This document shows positions 1 through 8,420 of a stretch of DNA of 20,144 nucleotides, piece by piece. A program made the translations under genes and the position numbers. Origin of the DNA: DQWO01 sp964478545 (GTDB lineage Bacteria; Desulfobacterota; Anaeroferrophillalia; Anaeroferrophillales; Anaeroferrophillaceae); the NCBI GenBank assembly GCA_964478545.1, contig CAYZIS010000043.1:1-20144 (forward strand). The letters are read 5' to 3'. Numbering within the stretch: the first letter of the stretch is position 1; every line of letters starts with the position of its first letter. A model generated the notes under the pieces. That model was not told where the DNA came from. It searched no databases and saw only the letters and a program-made list of their open reading frames with translations.

Positions 1-172
1 ACCAGTCATCATAGAGGCTTTTCTGCATTAAGTCAATGTTTTTATTGAGTTTTTATCATATCTTGGCAACACCTTTTATTACTCTCTTTCACACCTCACC
101 GAGCAGAGTCTGGATGGCAGGGGGGCCGAGGTTGGGCTGCACTTAGGCGGTTTCAGATTAAGGGGCTATCAT

Positions 173-1891
173 ATGAAAACAAGGTGGCTTGTTCCGGAAG
201 AGAAAGAGACCGCCTTGCAACTGGAATATCTGTTTAGCGACCGGTACCGGATTGGTCTGAATCTGTTTAATAAAAAAGGCGCTCTCGAAGACGCTCAAGT
301 TGCAAGCCTGCAAGGGAAACTTGAACCTTTTGAAAACACGAACATTGAATTTGAAGCGGCATACGGGAAAGATGACAACAAACATGACAACGCCTACTGG
401 CTCAATCTTTACGGGTTCCCGGAGTGGAGCGGATCTTACCGTTTGGAATACATCTACGCAGAACCCGATTTTCCGGGTTACTACCAGGACATGGAGTATA
501 TCTCGGGCAATTTCTTCTTTCCCATAAGAAAGCACTTCACCCTGAATGCCACCCTCCGACAGGAAAAAAACAATCTTGATTTAGATCCCTCACTTGGATC
601 GGCCGCCTTAAACAGGTATGCTCAGATAGGTCTGAACTACACATTTAAGACAGGAACAACCCTTTCTCTTGAATCGCAGTTTCGTACCCGTGAAGACCGT
701 TTGGCTGAGCCTGACTTTGACGACAGGGAACTGACCCACAGGATCCGGTTAGGACAAAGCTTCAAAAAACTATTTTTTAATGTTTCTACCGAGCGAGGAA
801 AGACAAAAGACAGGCTGAAGGACCAGACCTCTGATGTGGGAATCTATGAGGGCTCTTGTTATTTTATGCCGACTCATAATCAGAGCTACGGCGGTTATAT
901 GCGTTACAGCACTTACAGGGATTCCGAGGACGAAGGCAGGGATACCATAAATACCGGCCTGACCGGTGCTTTCAAGATAGGGAAAAAGGCCAGTGTCAAT
1001 CTCAAACTTGATAGATATGATAGTATAGGAACCGATTCCGGAGATCGGCACCTATTTGACCTGGGATTGAGTTATCAAGTCTCCAATAAGGCCCAGATTA
1101 TTGCTCACGGCCGTCATACCTTATATGGCAAAAATTCTGATCAAGAGGATGAAACCGCACTTATTGTCGAATTTACGATTCCATTCGGCCTGCCTGCGGG
1201 GCGGAAAAAGAGTGTCGGCATGCTTGAGGGATATGTCCAGGACCAGGAGGCTGGCCAACCGATTCCAAACGCCATCCTCCGCTTGAATGGCGCTACCGCG
1301 GTAACAAATAGCAACGGTGAATTTACCTTCCCCGCACTGAAACCGGGGACTTTCTACCTAAATGTCGATACCGCAAGCATCGGCCTTGATCGGATTCCGG
1401 CGCAGAAGACCCCTCTGGAAGTGGATATTGAAGGAGGCAGGGAGGAATCAGTTAAAATAGAAATAACAAAAAGTGCCGATTTTACAGGTAAGATTATGGT
1501 CTGTAAAATTGTAAAAGAAGATGGACTGCAAAAGGGATTCGCCATTGACAAAGCTGTAAAGAAACCGATCCAGGAGGACGACAAAGAGGAGATAGTTGAA
1601 GTCCGCGGCCTGGCGAATGTTCTTTTGGAGTTTAAGAGCAAATTGGAGACATGGCGCGTGCTTACCGATAGAAAAGGACGTTTCAGGTTTGATGATGTAA
1701 GGCCCGGGTCATGGACACTTACCGTGCATGCCGACAATCTGCCTGAATATCACTTTCTTGAAAACGATACCTTTGAAATTAAACTGGCACCGGGTGAGAA
1801 AAAAAAGATGCTGATAAAGGCTTTGCCGAGGAAGCGTACTGTCCAGATTATTGAGCAAGGTGAGATTTTGATTGAGGAAAAGGGGAAGTAG
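173..1891 (+). CDS. Outer-membrane beta-barrel protein with C-terminal carboxypeptidase-regulatory-like domains, 5'-truncated
   Basis: Residues 1 to about 345 consist of short alternating amphipathic strands rich in aromatic and charged residues (for example YAQIGLNYTFKTGTTLSLES, HRIRLGQSFKKLFFNVSTE), as in a transmembrane beta-barrel. From about residue 349 (GMLEGYVQDQEAGQPIPNA) a CarboxypepD_reg/Cna-B-like sandwich follows, with the typical TNSNGEFTFPALKPGTF turn. A second, similar sandwich covers about 435-565 (TDRKGRFRFDDVRPGSW). There is no signal peptide. The ATG at 173 has a good ribosome site (aagggg, about 7 bp upstream), but the same frame is open back to position 32 and also reads as barrel sequence, so the true N-terminus is missing or lies outside the window. 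As it stands the product could not be exported. The role is unknown; usher-like or surface-assembly barrels with such domains are the nearest architecture. No other gene of the LPS cluster runs with it. Confidence 0.75.
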   Translation: MKTRWLVPEEKETALQLEYLFSDRYRIGLNLFNKKGALEDAQVASLQGKLEPFENTNIEFEAAYGKDDNKHDNAYWLNLYGFPEWSGSYRLEYIYAEPDFPGYYQDMEYISGNFFFPIRKHFTLNATLRQEKNNLDLDPSLGSAALNRYAQIGLNYTFKTGTTLSLESQFRTREDRLAEPDFDDRELTHRIRLGQSFKKLFFNVSTERGKTKDRLKDQTSDVGIYEGSCYFMPTHNQSYGGYMRYSTYRDSEDEGRDTINTGLTGAFKIGKKASVNLKLDRYDSIGTDSGDRHLFDLGLSYQVSNKAQIIAHGRHTLYGKNSDQEDETALIVEFTIPFGLPAGRKKSVGMLEGYVQDQEAGQPIPNAILRLNGATAVTNSNGEFTFPALKPGTFYLNVDTASIGLDRIPAQKTPLEVDIEGGREESVKIEITKSADFTGKIMVCKIVKEDGLQKGFAIDKAVKKPIQEDDKEEIVEVRGLANVLLEFKSKLETWRVLTDRKGRFRFDDVRPGSWTLTVHADNLPEYHFLENDTFEIKLAPGEKKKMLIKALPRKRTVQIIEQGEILIEEKGK

Positions 1892-1986
1892 GTTTGAGTG
1901 GAACTGAATCAGGCCGGACGCAGCCGAGAAGGAAATGCGGACCATTAAAAAAAATATCTAATAAATTCAATTATTACAAGGACAGT
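1892..1986. other. Intergenic stretch without recognisable gene
   Basis: AT-rich spacer after the barrel gene, with a run of eight A at about 1947-1954. I see no hairpin plus T-run, no coding remnant and no clear promoter. It ends at the tRNA-like segment. Confidence 0.5.
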
Positions 1987-2018
1987 CTACTGCTTATGAA
2001 TCAGTTGCTTTACCAGCT
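1987..2018 (-). repeat. tRNA-Thr-derived fragment (direct repeat of 20104-20135)
   Basis: These 32 bases match 20104-20135 of the tRNA-Thr gene at 29 of 32 positions, in the same orientation, covering the D-loop through the anticodon arm. The match continues weakly to 2024 if four bases of the D-stem are deleted. The three changes include the anticodon (CGT to CAT on the minus strand) and one that breaks the last anticodon-stem pair. There is no T-arm or acceptor 3' end, so it is not a working tRNA. It begins where the SYLF-like reading frame breaks off. I infer a relic of recombination at a tRNA gene. Confidence 0.8.
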
Positions 2019-2155
2019 CACATCAGTCCTTTGTTACTGAAGACAAATCCTACGACGGGATCCTTCATGTCGATGGTATTCACATCACCACCCGTTCCCC
2101 ATTTCACCAAGGCAACAAAACCGCCAACTCTCACCTTCCATCCTTTTGCCGGCAT
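2018..2155 (-). pseudogene. C-terminal fragment of an SYLF/Ysc84-like lipid-binding protein
   Basis: The minus-strand frame from ATG 2155 to TGA 2018 encodes 45 residues that read as genuine protein, including VGGFVALVKWGTGGDVNTID and DPVVGFVFSNKGLM. The end resembles the conserved C-terminal strand of SYLF/Ysc84-type lipid-binding proteins, where the GL(M/F) turn is normally followed by another strand ending in LEG. Here that last strand is gone: the frame hits TGA exactly where the tRNA-like segment starts. Upstream the frame is stopped at 2158-2156 and runs into the DUF374 remnant in another frame. Coding origin is likely; the family name is from memory of its motif and less sure. Confidence 0.55.
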
Positions 2156-2280
2156 TCACGCCAATACTCCATGCCGATATACTCAAACCTGGTCAGACGG
2201 ACCAATCCATAGATAATCAATGAGGCCAGAGAAGGCAGCAGGTTTAAGAACAGTCAGTCAGTAACCTTTTTCTTTTTCAT
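2131..2280 (-). pseudogene. N-terminal fragment of a DUF374-type lysophospholipid acyltransferase gene
   Basis: The ATG at 2280-2278 overlaps the msbA stop in the arrangement ATGA, the usual sign of translational coupling. The frame reads eight residues, then TGA (2256-2254), then LFLNLLPSLASL ... RLTRFEYIGMEYWRECRQK, stopping at 2133-2131. This matches the start of DUF374 acyltransferases (hydrophobic helix, R-x-R-F/L-E, then a basic stretch before the FAFWHGR catalytic motif). The FAFWHGR motif and everything after it are missing; the sequence passes into the SYLF-like fragment in a different frame. DUF374 genes commonly follow msbA in deltaproteobacterial lipid A operons, which supports the call. 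The gene is dead by both a nonsense codon and truncation. Confidence 0.72.
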
Positions 2281-4016
2281 TGCCCATCTTCAAACTGCAT
2301 CTCATACAGTTTTTTATAGAGCCCATCTTTAGTAAGAAGATCCTCATGGTTTCCCACATCGCGGATTTCACCGCCTTCAAGGACCACAATAGTATCCGCA
2401 TAGCGCACGGTTGACAGCCGATGAGCAATGACAAAGGTCGTCCGGTTGGCCATTAAATTAGCCAGGGCTTTTTGGACCATCGCTTCACTCTCAGTATCGA
2501 GAGCGCTGGTCGCCTCGTCAAGAATCAGGATTGGAGCATCCCGCAAAATCGCCCGAGCAATACAAATCCTTTGTCGCTGCCCCCCGGAAAGGCGCAACCC
2601 GCGATCACCGATGCTGGTTTCATATTTTTCGGGCAAAAGGTCGATAAATTCATCGGCACAGGCCTGCCGGGCCGCCAGGACAACTTCATCATCACTGGCA
2701 TCCTGCCGTCCGTACCTGATATTATTCATGATCGTATCATGGAAAAGAAAGGTTTCCTGGTCCACCAAAGCAATATTACCGGTCAGATCTGCCAATGAAA
2801 GGCGACGAATATCCACCCCGTCAATGGTAATAACTCCTTCCTGTGGATCATAAAAACGATTCAGCAAACCAACCATGGTGGTTTTTCCCGAGCCACTGGG
2901 TCCAACCAGAGCAACCACCTCCCCAGGTGAAATGGTGAGGGAAACACCTTTTAATACCGGCAGGTTGTCATAGGCAAAGGTTACCCGGTGAAAAGCAACG
3001 GCACCCTGCGCACGTCCTAAAGAAACCGGATCGGAGGGAAAGGTAATTTCAGGTTTTTCATCAATAACTTCAAAGACCCGTTCCGCGGCCCCGACTGAGG
3101 TATGCACCAGGTTGCTTACCTTGCTTAATCTTTTCACCGGGCCATACATCATCACCACCGCCGCGATGAAGGAAAACAGCTCCCCCTGAGTTATGGCCCC
3201 CGAAAAAACCCGGTGCAAACCATACCAGGCCACACCCGCCATCCCCAGCGAACCTAATAATTCAACAATGGGAGCCGTGGCCGAATTATATTTGAGCACC
3301 TTCCTGATAAAATGGTAATAACGCTGATTTTCGTGAAAAAATCGGGAAGACTCATCTTTTTCACGGCCAAAAGATTTCACAACTTTTATACCTGCATAGC
3401 TCTCCTGCAAAATAGCACTGAGGCCACCCATGGCCTGCAACCCTCTACGGGTGTTATTTTTAATTTTGCGGCCGATAACCGTTGCTGGAACTATCGCCAC
3501 CGGCAAAACCAAAGAGGCAACCAAAGCCAATTTCCAATCATTATAGAAAGCCAGCACAATCAGACCAATCAGGGAAAAACTTTCCCGTACCCCACCGACC
3601 AGAACATCTGCTGCTGATCGCTGCAGCATGCCAATATCATTAATAATTTTCGATAAAAGCTGGCCGGATGAGTGGCGGGAAAAATACCCCATGGACAAAG
3701 AAAGTGAATGAGAATAAATTTCATTACGAAGGTCCTGTACCACCAGTTGACCAGCGGTCTTAATAAAATATTCCTGTCCATAACGGGCAAAGCCCTTGAT
3801 GGTCGCCAGGACAATAACAACCAGCGGAACGAATTTAATCAGTGAGACATCACCGGCAGCAATAATTTTATCCACCAGAGGCTGAATCAGCTTGGCGATG
3901 GCCACATTCGATCCTGCAACCAGCAAAGAACCAACCACGGAAATAAACACCCTCCCCTTATAAGGACGTAAATAAGCCAGGAAGCGTCGGAAAACTGCCA
4001 GATTCTTTTTTTTCAC
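2277..4016 (-). CDS. msbA: Lipid A / LPS core flippase, ABC transporter with fused permease and ATPase
   Basis: The 579-residue length is normal for MsbA. The first ~320 residues are the six-helix ABC exporter permease. The ATPase domain holds Walker A GPSGSGKT (about 370-377), the Q-loop (ALVDQETFLF), the signature LSGGQRQR, Walker B ILILDEATSALD and the H-loop IAHRLST. The protein works as a homodimer in the inner membrane and flips lipid A-core to the periplasmic face. The start is GTG (4016-4014), followed by a lysine-rich head. It lies 15 bp after the radical SAM gene, and its TGA overlaps the ATG of the dead DUF374 gene. General lipid exporters of the same family cannot be excluded, but the LPS neighbourhood makes MsbA the best call. 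All key ATPase residues are intact. Confidence 0.9.
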   Translation of the reverse strand: MKKKNLAVFRRFLAYLRPYKGRVFISVVGSLLVAGSNVAIAKLIQPLVDKIIAAGDVSLIKFVPLVVIVLATIKGFARYGQEYFIKTAGQLVVQDLRNEIYSHSLSLSMGYFSRHSSGQLLSKIINDIGMLQRSAADVLVGGVRESFSLIGLIVLAFYNDWKLALVASLVLPVAIVPATVIGRKIKNNTRRGLQAMGGLSAILQESYAGIKVVKSFGREKDESSRFFHENQRYYHFIRKVLKYNSATAPIVELLGSLGMAGVAWYGLHRVFSGAITQGELFSFIAAVVMMYGPVKRLSKVSNLVHTSVGAAERVFEVIDEKPEITFPSDPVSLGRAQGAVAFHRVTFAYDNLPVLKGVSLTISPGEVVALVGPSGSGKTTMVGLLNRFYDPQEGVITIDGVDIRRLSLADLTGNIALVDQETFLFHDTIMNNIRYGRQDASDDEVVLAARQACADEFIDLLPEKYETSIGDRGLRLSGGQRQRICIARAILRDAPILILDEATSALDTESEAMVQKALANLMANRTTFVIAHRLSTVRYADTIVVLEGGEIRDVGNHEDLLTKDGLYKKLYEMQFEDGQ

Positions 4017-4031
4017 AATAGTGGATTCAAG

Positions 4032-5549
4032 CTATACTTCGTTAGTAAAATAATCGGAGATAACTCCCATGAAGGGATTATATTTTATGGCGTAATGACT
4101 GAGACCTTGTTTCACAAAACCGGCAGACATAGTTTCATCTTCCTGCAACAGGCTCCCTTTTCTCTCTTGCCAGGCCCGGGCATCCAGGGAAAGGATTTCT
4201 GCCACTTTTCTGGCGTAGGATGCAGCCACCGGAAGGTCAGAGTAGGCGTTGACAAACCAGGGCATCACTTTCCCCACTTTTTCCAGAAAAAGATTATGTT
4301 CCGCGCCAAAATCAAGACATGAGCCGGCCGTAAAGTTTTCCATGTGGGACATCTTTTCATAATTAATATAGTTCCCTTGAGCACTAATTTCATAGGCCTT
4401 AGTACCGGGAAAGGGAAAGAAAAATGACCAGCGATAACGGCCTGGCTTCGCCTTGGCCATTAATCTGATCGTATCCATAACCTCTTCATAACCTTCATCA
4501 GGCAGCCCGATCATCAAGAAAACAGATGTATGAAGACCGAGATTATCAGCAGTCTGGATGGCACTGATTATCTTCTCATTCTTCATATGGCGTTGAAGTA
4601 TAGTCGCGCGAATTTTTTCGTTGCCGCTTTCAACCCCAAGCTTGACAATTTTACACCCAGCTTCCACCAGATAACGGGCTCTTTCCTCATCAAAAAAACC
4701 TACATGGGCATTGACGACAAAGGGCAGAGAACATACTTTTTTGTAGGCTGTGCAAAAATCTTTGATATATTCCCGAGAAAAAGTAAAAAGATCATCGTCA
4801 AAAATAAACATGGTAATATTCTGATAGCGTTCCAGCAGGTATTGTATTTCATCAATAATCTGCTCGACATCAAAAAACCTGATATAGTTCAACGCTTTAA
4901 AACTACAATGGAGATCCTTTCTGTAGTGCGACACCACCTGGTGGTTGAAACAATAGGAACAGGAAAACGGACAGCCACGAGAGGCCATTAAACCAACCCA
5001 GCCATGTTTCACATCGATAATTTTCTGAAAATCAAAAATATCATAATCCTTAAAAGGCAGGCTGGTAAGCTCCGGCAACGGACGAACAGGGTTTATCTGT
5101 ACGACATCACCTTTCCCGTACCCGATGTTTCTGAGACTGGAAACATCTTCTCCCCGAGATAGCGTCTCAACAAAATCTAAAAACGCTTCTTCAGACTCTC
5201 CACGCATAATATAATCAAAGATACCCGTTGCTAAAATCTGTTCCGGCGCGGCCATGGCATGAATGCCACCACATACCAGGAGAGCTGGTGTTGCCTGGCG
5301 GGCCCACTCAGCCAGTTTCCTGGCATAAGCCCATTGATTGGTAACCACCGAAAAACCTATGACGTCTGGAGCTATTTGTTTAAGCCGATCACTAAATTGC
5401 TCTTGAGACGGCAGCGGCTCTATATCTTCACATAACTGCCAAAGTTCCACCGTATGACCGGCCTGTTTGAGCACCGCGGACAGATGGGCAACACCATAGT
5501 TGAACCCAACCTGCGAATGGGCATTGGGGTAAATAAAAAGTATCTTCAT
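4032..5549 (-). CDS. B12-binding domain radical SAM protein
   Basis: The N-terminal ~130 residues look like a cobalamin-binding Rossmann domain (ILFIYPNAHS, GVAHLSAVLKQAGH, VIGFSVVTNQ, CGGIHAMAAPE). The radical SAM core follows with the [4Fe-4S] motif CPFSCSYC at about residue 195 (CxxxCxxC), then IFDDDLFTF, LGVESGNEKIRATI and MIGLPDEG, the usual strands of the Elp3/MiaB-like barrel. About 505 residues is typical. Members perform radical methylations, ring rearrangements or similar on unactivated carbons; the substrate here cannot be read from sequence. Its place between a GT9-like gene and msbA suggests modification of a lipid A, core sugar or lipid precursor (inference). I prefer the ATG at 5549 (MKILFIYPN) over the TTG two codons upstream. 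The ribosome site is weak. Confidence 0.85.
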   Translation of the reverse strand: MKILFIYPNAHSQVGFNYGVAHLSAVLKQAGHTVELWQLCEDIEPLPSQEQFSDRLKQIAPDVIGFSVVTNQWAYARKLAEWARQATPALLVCGGIHAMAAPEQILATGIFDYIMRGESEEAFLDFVETLSRGEDVSSLRNIGYGKGDVVQINPVRPLPELTSLPFKDYDIFDFQKIIDVKHGWVGLMASRGCPFSCSYCFNHQVVSHYRKDLHCSFKALNYIRFFDVEQIIDEIQYLLERYQNITMFIFDDDLFTFSREYIKDFCTAYKKVCSLPFVVNAHVGFFDEERARYLVEAGCKIVKLGVESGNEKIRATILQRHMKNEKIISAIQTADNLGLHTSVFLMIGLPDEGYEEVMDTIRLMAKAKPGRYRWSFFFPFPGTKAYEISAQGNYINYEKMSHMENFTAGSCLDFGAEHNLFLEKVGKVMPWFVNAYSDLPVAASYARKVAEILSLDARAWQERKGSLLQEDETMSAGFVKQGLSHYAIKYNPFMGVISDYFTNEV

Positions 5550-5623
5550 AGACAATCCATAATCAAATTACTCCCGTTTTCGAACCAACATCCGGAGATG
5601 GGATATACTTTCAACTATCCGGT

Positions 5624-7123
5624 TCATCCATCAAAACCTTTTCGATGATGCATAATACGGACAATGATGTCTTCGATATCTATTGCGGCTGTATCGGTGA
5701 GGCTATCCACATGAACGATATGGCTGCTTTGGCGTCCATAGGCACTCCACCGACGGATAAAACGCATATTATTGGAACCAGCAAATATGGTTATACACGG
5801 TATTTCGAGGGCCACACTGATGTGCTGGCAGGCGGAATCATAACCTATAAATTCATCACTGTTGGCAATCAAAGCCCCTATTTCTCCAATCCTGCTCTGG
5901 AGACCTATAACTCCCCACGCCAGTCCATCAGTTTCTTCGTCACCAAATATTGTCTGAATAGTTAAATAACCATGTTTTTCAATAACATCAAGCATGGAAT
6001 TCACTTCATCCAGCTCCTGTTTACCAAACCCTTTATCCAGAAGGATAACCGTATTCGGCTCCCGCAGGAGAGTGAGAAGTAGGCTCTCCTCAAAACGCCG
6101 GCCGACTCTTTTTCGCGGGTTGCCCCCAACACCAAAATTTACCACAATAATTCTTTGTGCTCCTTTTCGTCTTAAAAGGTCACAATACCTGGTTGCAATC
6201 TCCTGGAAAGGCACAGGAAGCCAGACGTTAGGGTAGCAAAAATCCTTTTTATCAAGAAGAGTGTCCAACCACGAATTGGCCAGCTCCGGCATGGACACAT
6301 TGTAATTTAGCGAATTACCGGAACGACTGTCGAAAAAATAGTAGCGATCCAAGGACACCAGCGGTAAAATTCCCAACTGAGAAATACGCGAGTCCGGATC
6401 TATCAGGATAGCCTCATTTTCTCCACAAGAAGCAACTTCCTGTTTGATAACCTCCAAGGCAGAGTACCAGCTTGACAGGCGTTCCAACAGCCCCCCTTTC
6501 CTGGAATAGGCAAGCTTCCTGAACGTAATGCGAGGGTTTCCCCCGTACAGCTCTTCCAGCTTGCTACCACCGATAAGCACAAATTCAGCTTCCGGAAAAA
6601 TTTTGCTGAGACGCTGAAAAATCACGCTGGTTACCGCAATATCAGCACCAATGGTAACCCGGGATAACAAGAGAATCTTTTGCACCTGCTTGTGGCTGGA
6701 TAAGGAGTTATGATTGGCTCTTACCCTGTTTATTCGCGCAAGAAGATCGTCAGCCGCATGGATGCCAAACTTTTTTAACGTCTGATCCAGCTCTTTCCCC
6801 CCTGGAAGCTGGCGGCAGAAGGTTATTACCTGGGCCATGATCTTATTGTAGGTTATGGTCTGCAACTCTTCGAAATCGTCACAAAGACTTTCCACGATAA
6901 TACTGAACAGAGCCGCGGCGGCATGATGAGTAAGGTCCGGATCATCAGAAAAGGTCATCATCTCGCACAGTAAATCTATATACTCCTCGACATAACGGCA
7001 ATCCTGCAGGTAATAATCCATAAAAGAATAGGCAATTTGGCGGGCCAGCAGTCGCAGATCATCCGCGTCAGCACCTTTCTTTTTCAAAATTGACCATCTT
7101 TTACCATAATGGGAAGATTTCAT
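5624..7123 (-). CDS. GT9 (heptosyltransferase-like) glycosyltransferase with a long N-terminal helical extension
   Basis: Residues from about 147 (QKILLLSRVTIGADIAVTSV) to the end follow the GT9/ADP-heptose transferase plan: a first Rossmann half, then the C-terminal half beginning IIVVNFGVGGNPRKRVG and ending with IGYDSACQHISVALEIPCIT, equivalent to the G-x-D-S/T-G-x-x-H-x-A-x-A motif of WaaC/WaaF. Two features are unusual: about 145 residues of charged helices precede the domain, and the C-terminal four-cysteine motif of the other GT9 proteins here is absent. It starts 3 bp after the waaF stop and precedes the radical SAM gene by about 70 bp, so it is in the same operon. A core sugar transferase is likely; donor and acceptor are unknown, and a loss of catalysis is possible. 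Confidence 0.72.
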   Translation of the reverse strand: MKSSHYGKRWSILKKKGADADDLRLLARQIAYSFMDYYLQDCRYVEEYIDLLCEMMTFSDDPDLTHHAAAALFSIIVESLCDDFEELQTITYNKIMAQVITFCRQLPGGKELDQTLKKFGIHAADDLLARINRVRANHNSLSSHKQVQKILLLSRVTIGADIAVTSVIFQRLSKIFPEAEFVLIGGSKLEELYGGNPRITFRKLAYSRKGGLLERLSSWYSALEVIKQEVASCGENEAILIDPDSRISQLGILPLVSLDRYYFFDSRSGNSLNYNVSMPELANSWLDTLLDKKDFCYPNVWLPVPFQEIATRYCDLLRRKGAQRIIVVNFGVGGNPRKRVGRRFEESLLLTLLREPNTVILLDKGFGKQELDEVNSMLDVIEKHGYLTIQTIFGDEETDGLAWGVIGLQSRIGEIGALIANSDEFIGYDSACQHISVALEIPCITIFAGSNNMRFIRRWSAYGRQSSHIVHVDSLTDTAAIDIEDIIVRIMHHRKGFDG

Positions 7124-7126
7124 CTT

Positions 7127-8167
7127 TTACTTAACCTTTTCCAACAGTCTTTTACTTCCGTCAAAGACTGTTTCCGGTTTTATCATTACCATACACTCAT
7201 GATTTCGCGGGCATTCTTTTTGGTGACAGGGAGAACAATCCAACTCCTGACGTAAGACCAGGGTTTTTTCCAGATTAGCCGCCGTATAGCGAGGGTCGGT
7301 GGGACCCATGACTACCACCACCGGGACCTTGAAAGCAACAGCATAGTGTCGTGGACCAGTATCATTCGTCACCAGGAGCTGACATCTTTTTACCAGATAT
7401 TTCAAAAGCGATAAATCAACCTTATCAGGACCCGTATTGATAATTTCTGCTTGACTGGTTTCACTAATAGACTTCGCTATATCATCCTCCCCGGGACCGG
7501 CAAAGAGCAGAATTTTACAATTCCATCGGGCGGAAAATAATTCAGCCAGTTGGGCAAAATACTCCGGGGGCCAACATTTTGACGAACCGAATTTGGCCCC
7601 GGGATTCAAACCGATGACCATGTCTTCCGAATGAATTCCATAGTTTTCAAGCAGCTGCCGACCTTTTTCGGCAATTGACACCGAGATATAAAGAGTTGGC
7701 TTTGTCTGCTCTGAGATGTCCAAACCAAGCCAACGGCAGATATTCAAATAATACTCCACCATGGGAACCGGCAAAAAACCTTTCCCTTCAGGGAGAGGTA
7801 CAGGTCCACCACTCAACAATGGCGATCGATAATTTCTCCGATAGCCATAGATATTCTTGACCCCAGCAAGCCATACAGCCAGGGTGGAGCGCAGTGAATT
7901 GGGCAGAACAATGGCAATCTCCGGCTGCAGGTGGCGGATCGACTGCACCAAGATAAAAAAACCTCTGATAGTTTTGTCATCGCAGGCAATAAGATGATCA
8001 AACCAGGGACCATCTGCAACCACACCCTGAGCATATTTTCTAATAACTCCGACCAGGCGAGCTCCGGCAAAATTATGGCGCAAACAGGCAAACACCGGCG
8101 TTGCCATGACAACATCGCCTACCCAATTGGGGCAAAAAACAATAACCGTTTTGCGATTAATTCCCAT
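7127..8167 (-). CDS. waaF: LPS heptosyltransferase II
   Basis: This GT9 enzyme should transfer the second L-glycero-D-manno-heptose of the inner core from ADP-heptose in the cytoplasm. The start PNWVGDVVMATPVF is the WaaF signature (residues 13-26). LNPGAKFGSSKCWPPEYFAQ is the donor-binding P-loop-like segment. TNDTGPRHYAVAFKVPVVVV and GPTDPRYTA form the C-terminal donor site. Near the end is the cysteine set C-x2-C-x4-C-x5-C (CSPCHQKECPRNHECM) common in this family. The length (346) is normal. ATG 8167 is supported by the family start MGINRKTVIVFCPNWVGD. It is the first gene of the left minus-strand operon. Confidence 0.88.
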   Translation of the reverse strand: MGINRKTVIVFCPNWVGDVVMATPVFACLRHNFAGARLVGVIRKYAQGVVADGPWFDHLIACDDKTIRGFFILVQSIRHLQPEIAIVLPNSLRSTLAVWLAGVKNIYGYRRNYRSPLLSGGPVPLPEGKGFLPVPMVEYYLNICRWLGLDISEQTKPTLYISVSIAEKGRQLLENYGIHSEDMVIGLNPGAKFGSSKCWPPEYFAQLAELFSARWNCKILLFAGPGEDDIAKSISETSQAEIINTGPDKVDLSLLKYLVKRCQLLVTNDTGPRHYAVAFKVPVVVVMGPTDPRYTAANLEKTLVLRQELDCSPCHQKECPRNHECMVMIKPETVFDGSKRLLEKVK

Positions 8168-8228
8168 ATGGTCTCTTCTGCTAACCGGCCTGTCTGCATG
8201 TGGTACACACTGGCAGGACGGAATGACG

Positions 8229-8256
8229 ATTTTAAAAAATTTAAGATTTTCTACAA
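8229..8256 (-). promoter_or_regulatory. Possible sigma-70-type promoter of the waaF-msbA operon
   Basis: On the minus strand a TTGTAG box (8256-8251) is followed after 16 bp by TAAAAT (8234-8229), about 60 bp before the waaF ATG. The -10 fits five of six bases; the -35 fits only three. This is pattern matching in an AT-rich stretch, so it is tentative. Confidence 0.25.
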
Positions 8257-8420
8257 TTGGATCCTGTTTACTTTACCATGTAAACCTGCTACCGTCACGT
8301 AGCTTTTCACTACCTGGCATTACGGCAGTTTGAAACCATATAATAAATGTTTCAACATTTCATCACCCATGGTAAAATTGCAACCAGGATTATATCTTAA
8401 ATACTCACCATTACAAAAAA

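Noticed and set aside
1987..2029. A functional unusual tRNA with CAT anticodon and no T-arm. GGACTG and CTGTCC at the ends could even pair with one mismatch.
   Set aside because: The D-stem is partly deleted, the anticodon stem has a mismatch, and there is no T-arm or CCA. Derivation from the nearby tRNA-Thr explains it better.
2031..2216. 61-codon plus-strand open frame after the barrel gene.
   Set aside because: It is the antisense shadow of the SYLF-like and DUF374 remnants, which read much better as protein on the minus strand.
8168..8420. Upstream in-frame extension of waaF or a small gene in the 253-bp divergent gap.
   Set aside because: The waaF frame is open a little further upstream, but the text has no family resemblance and the family start fits the ATG at 8167. 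I see nothing else there beyond a weak promoter-like pair.
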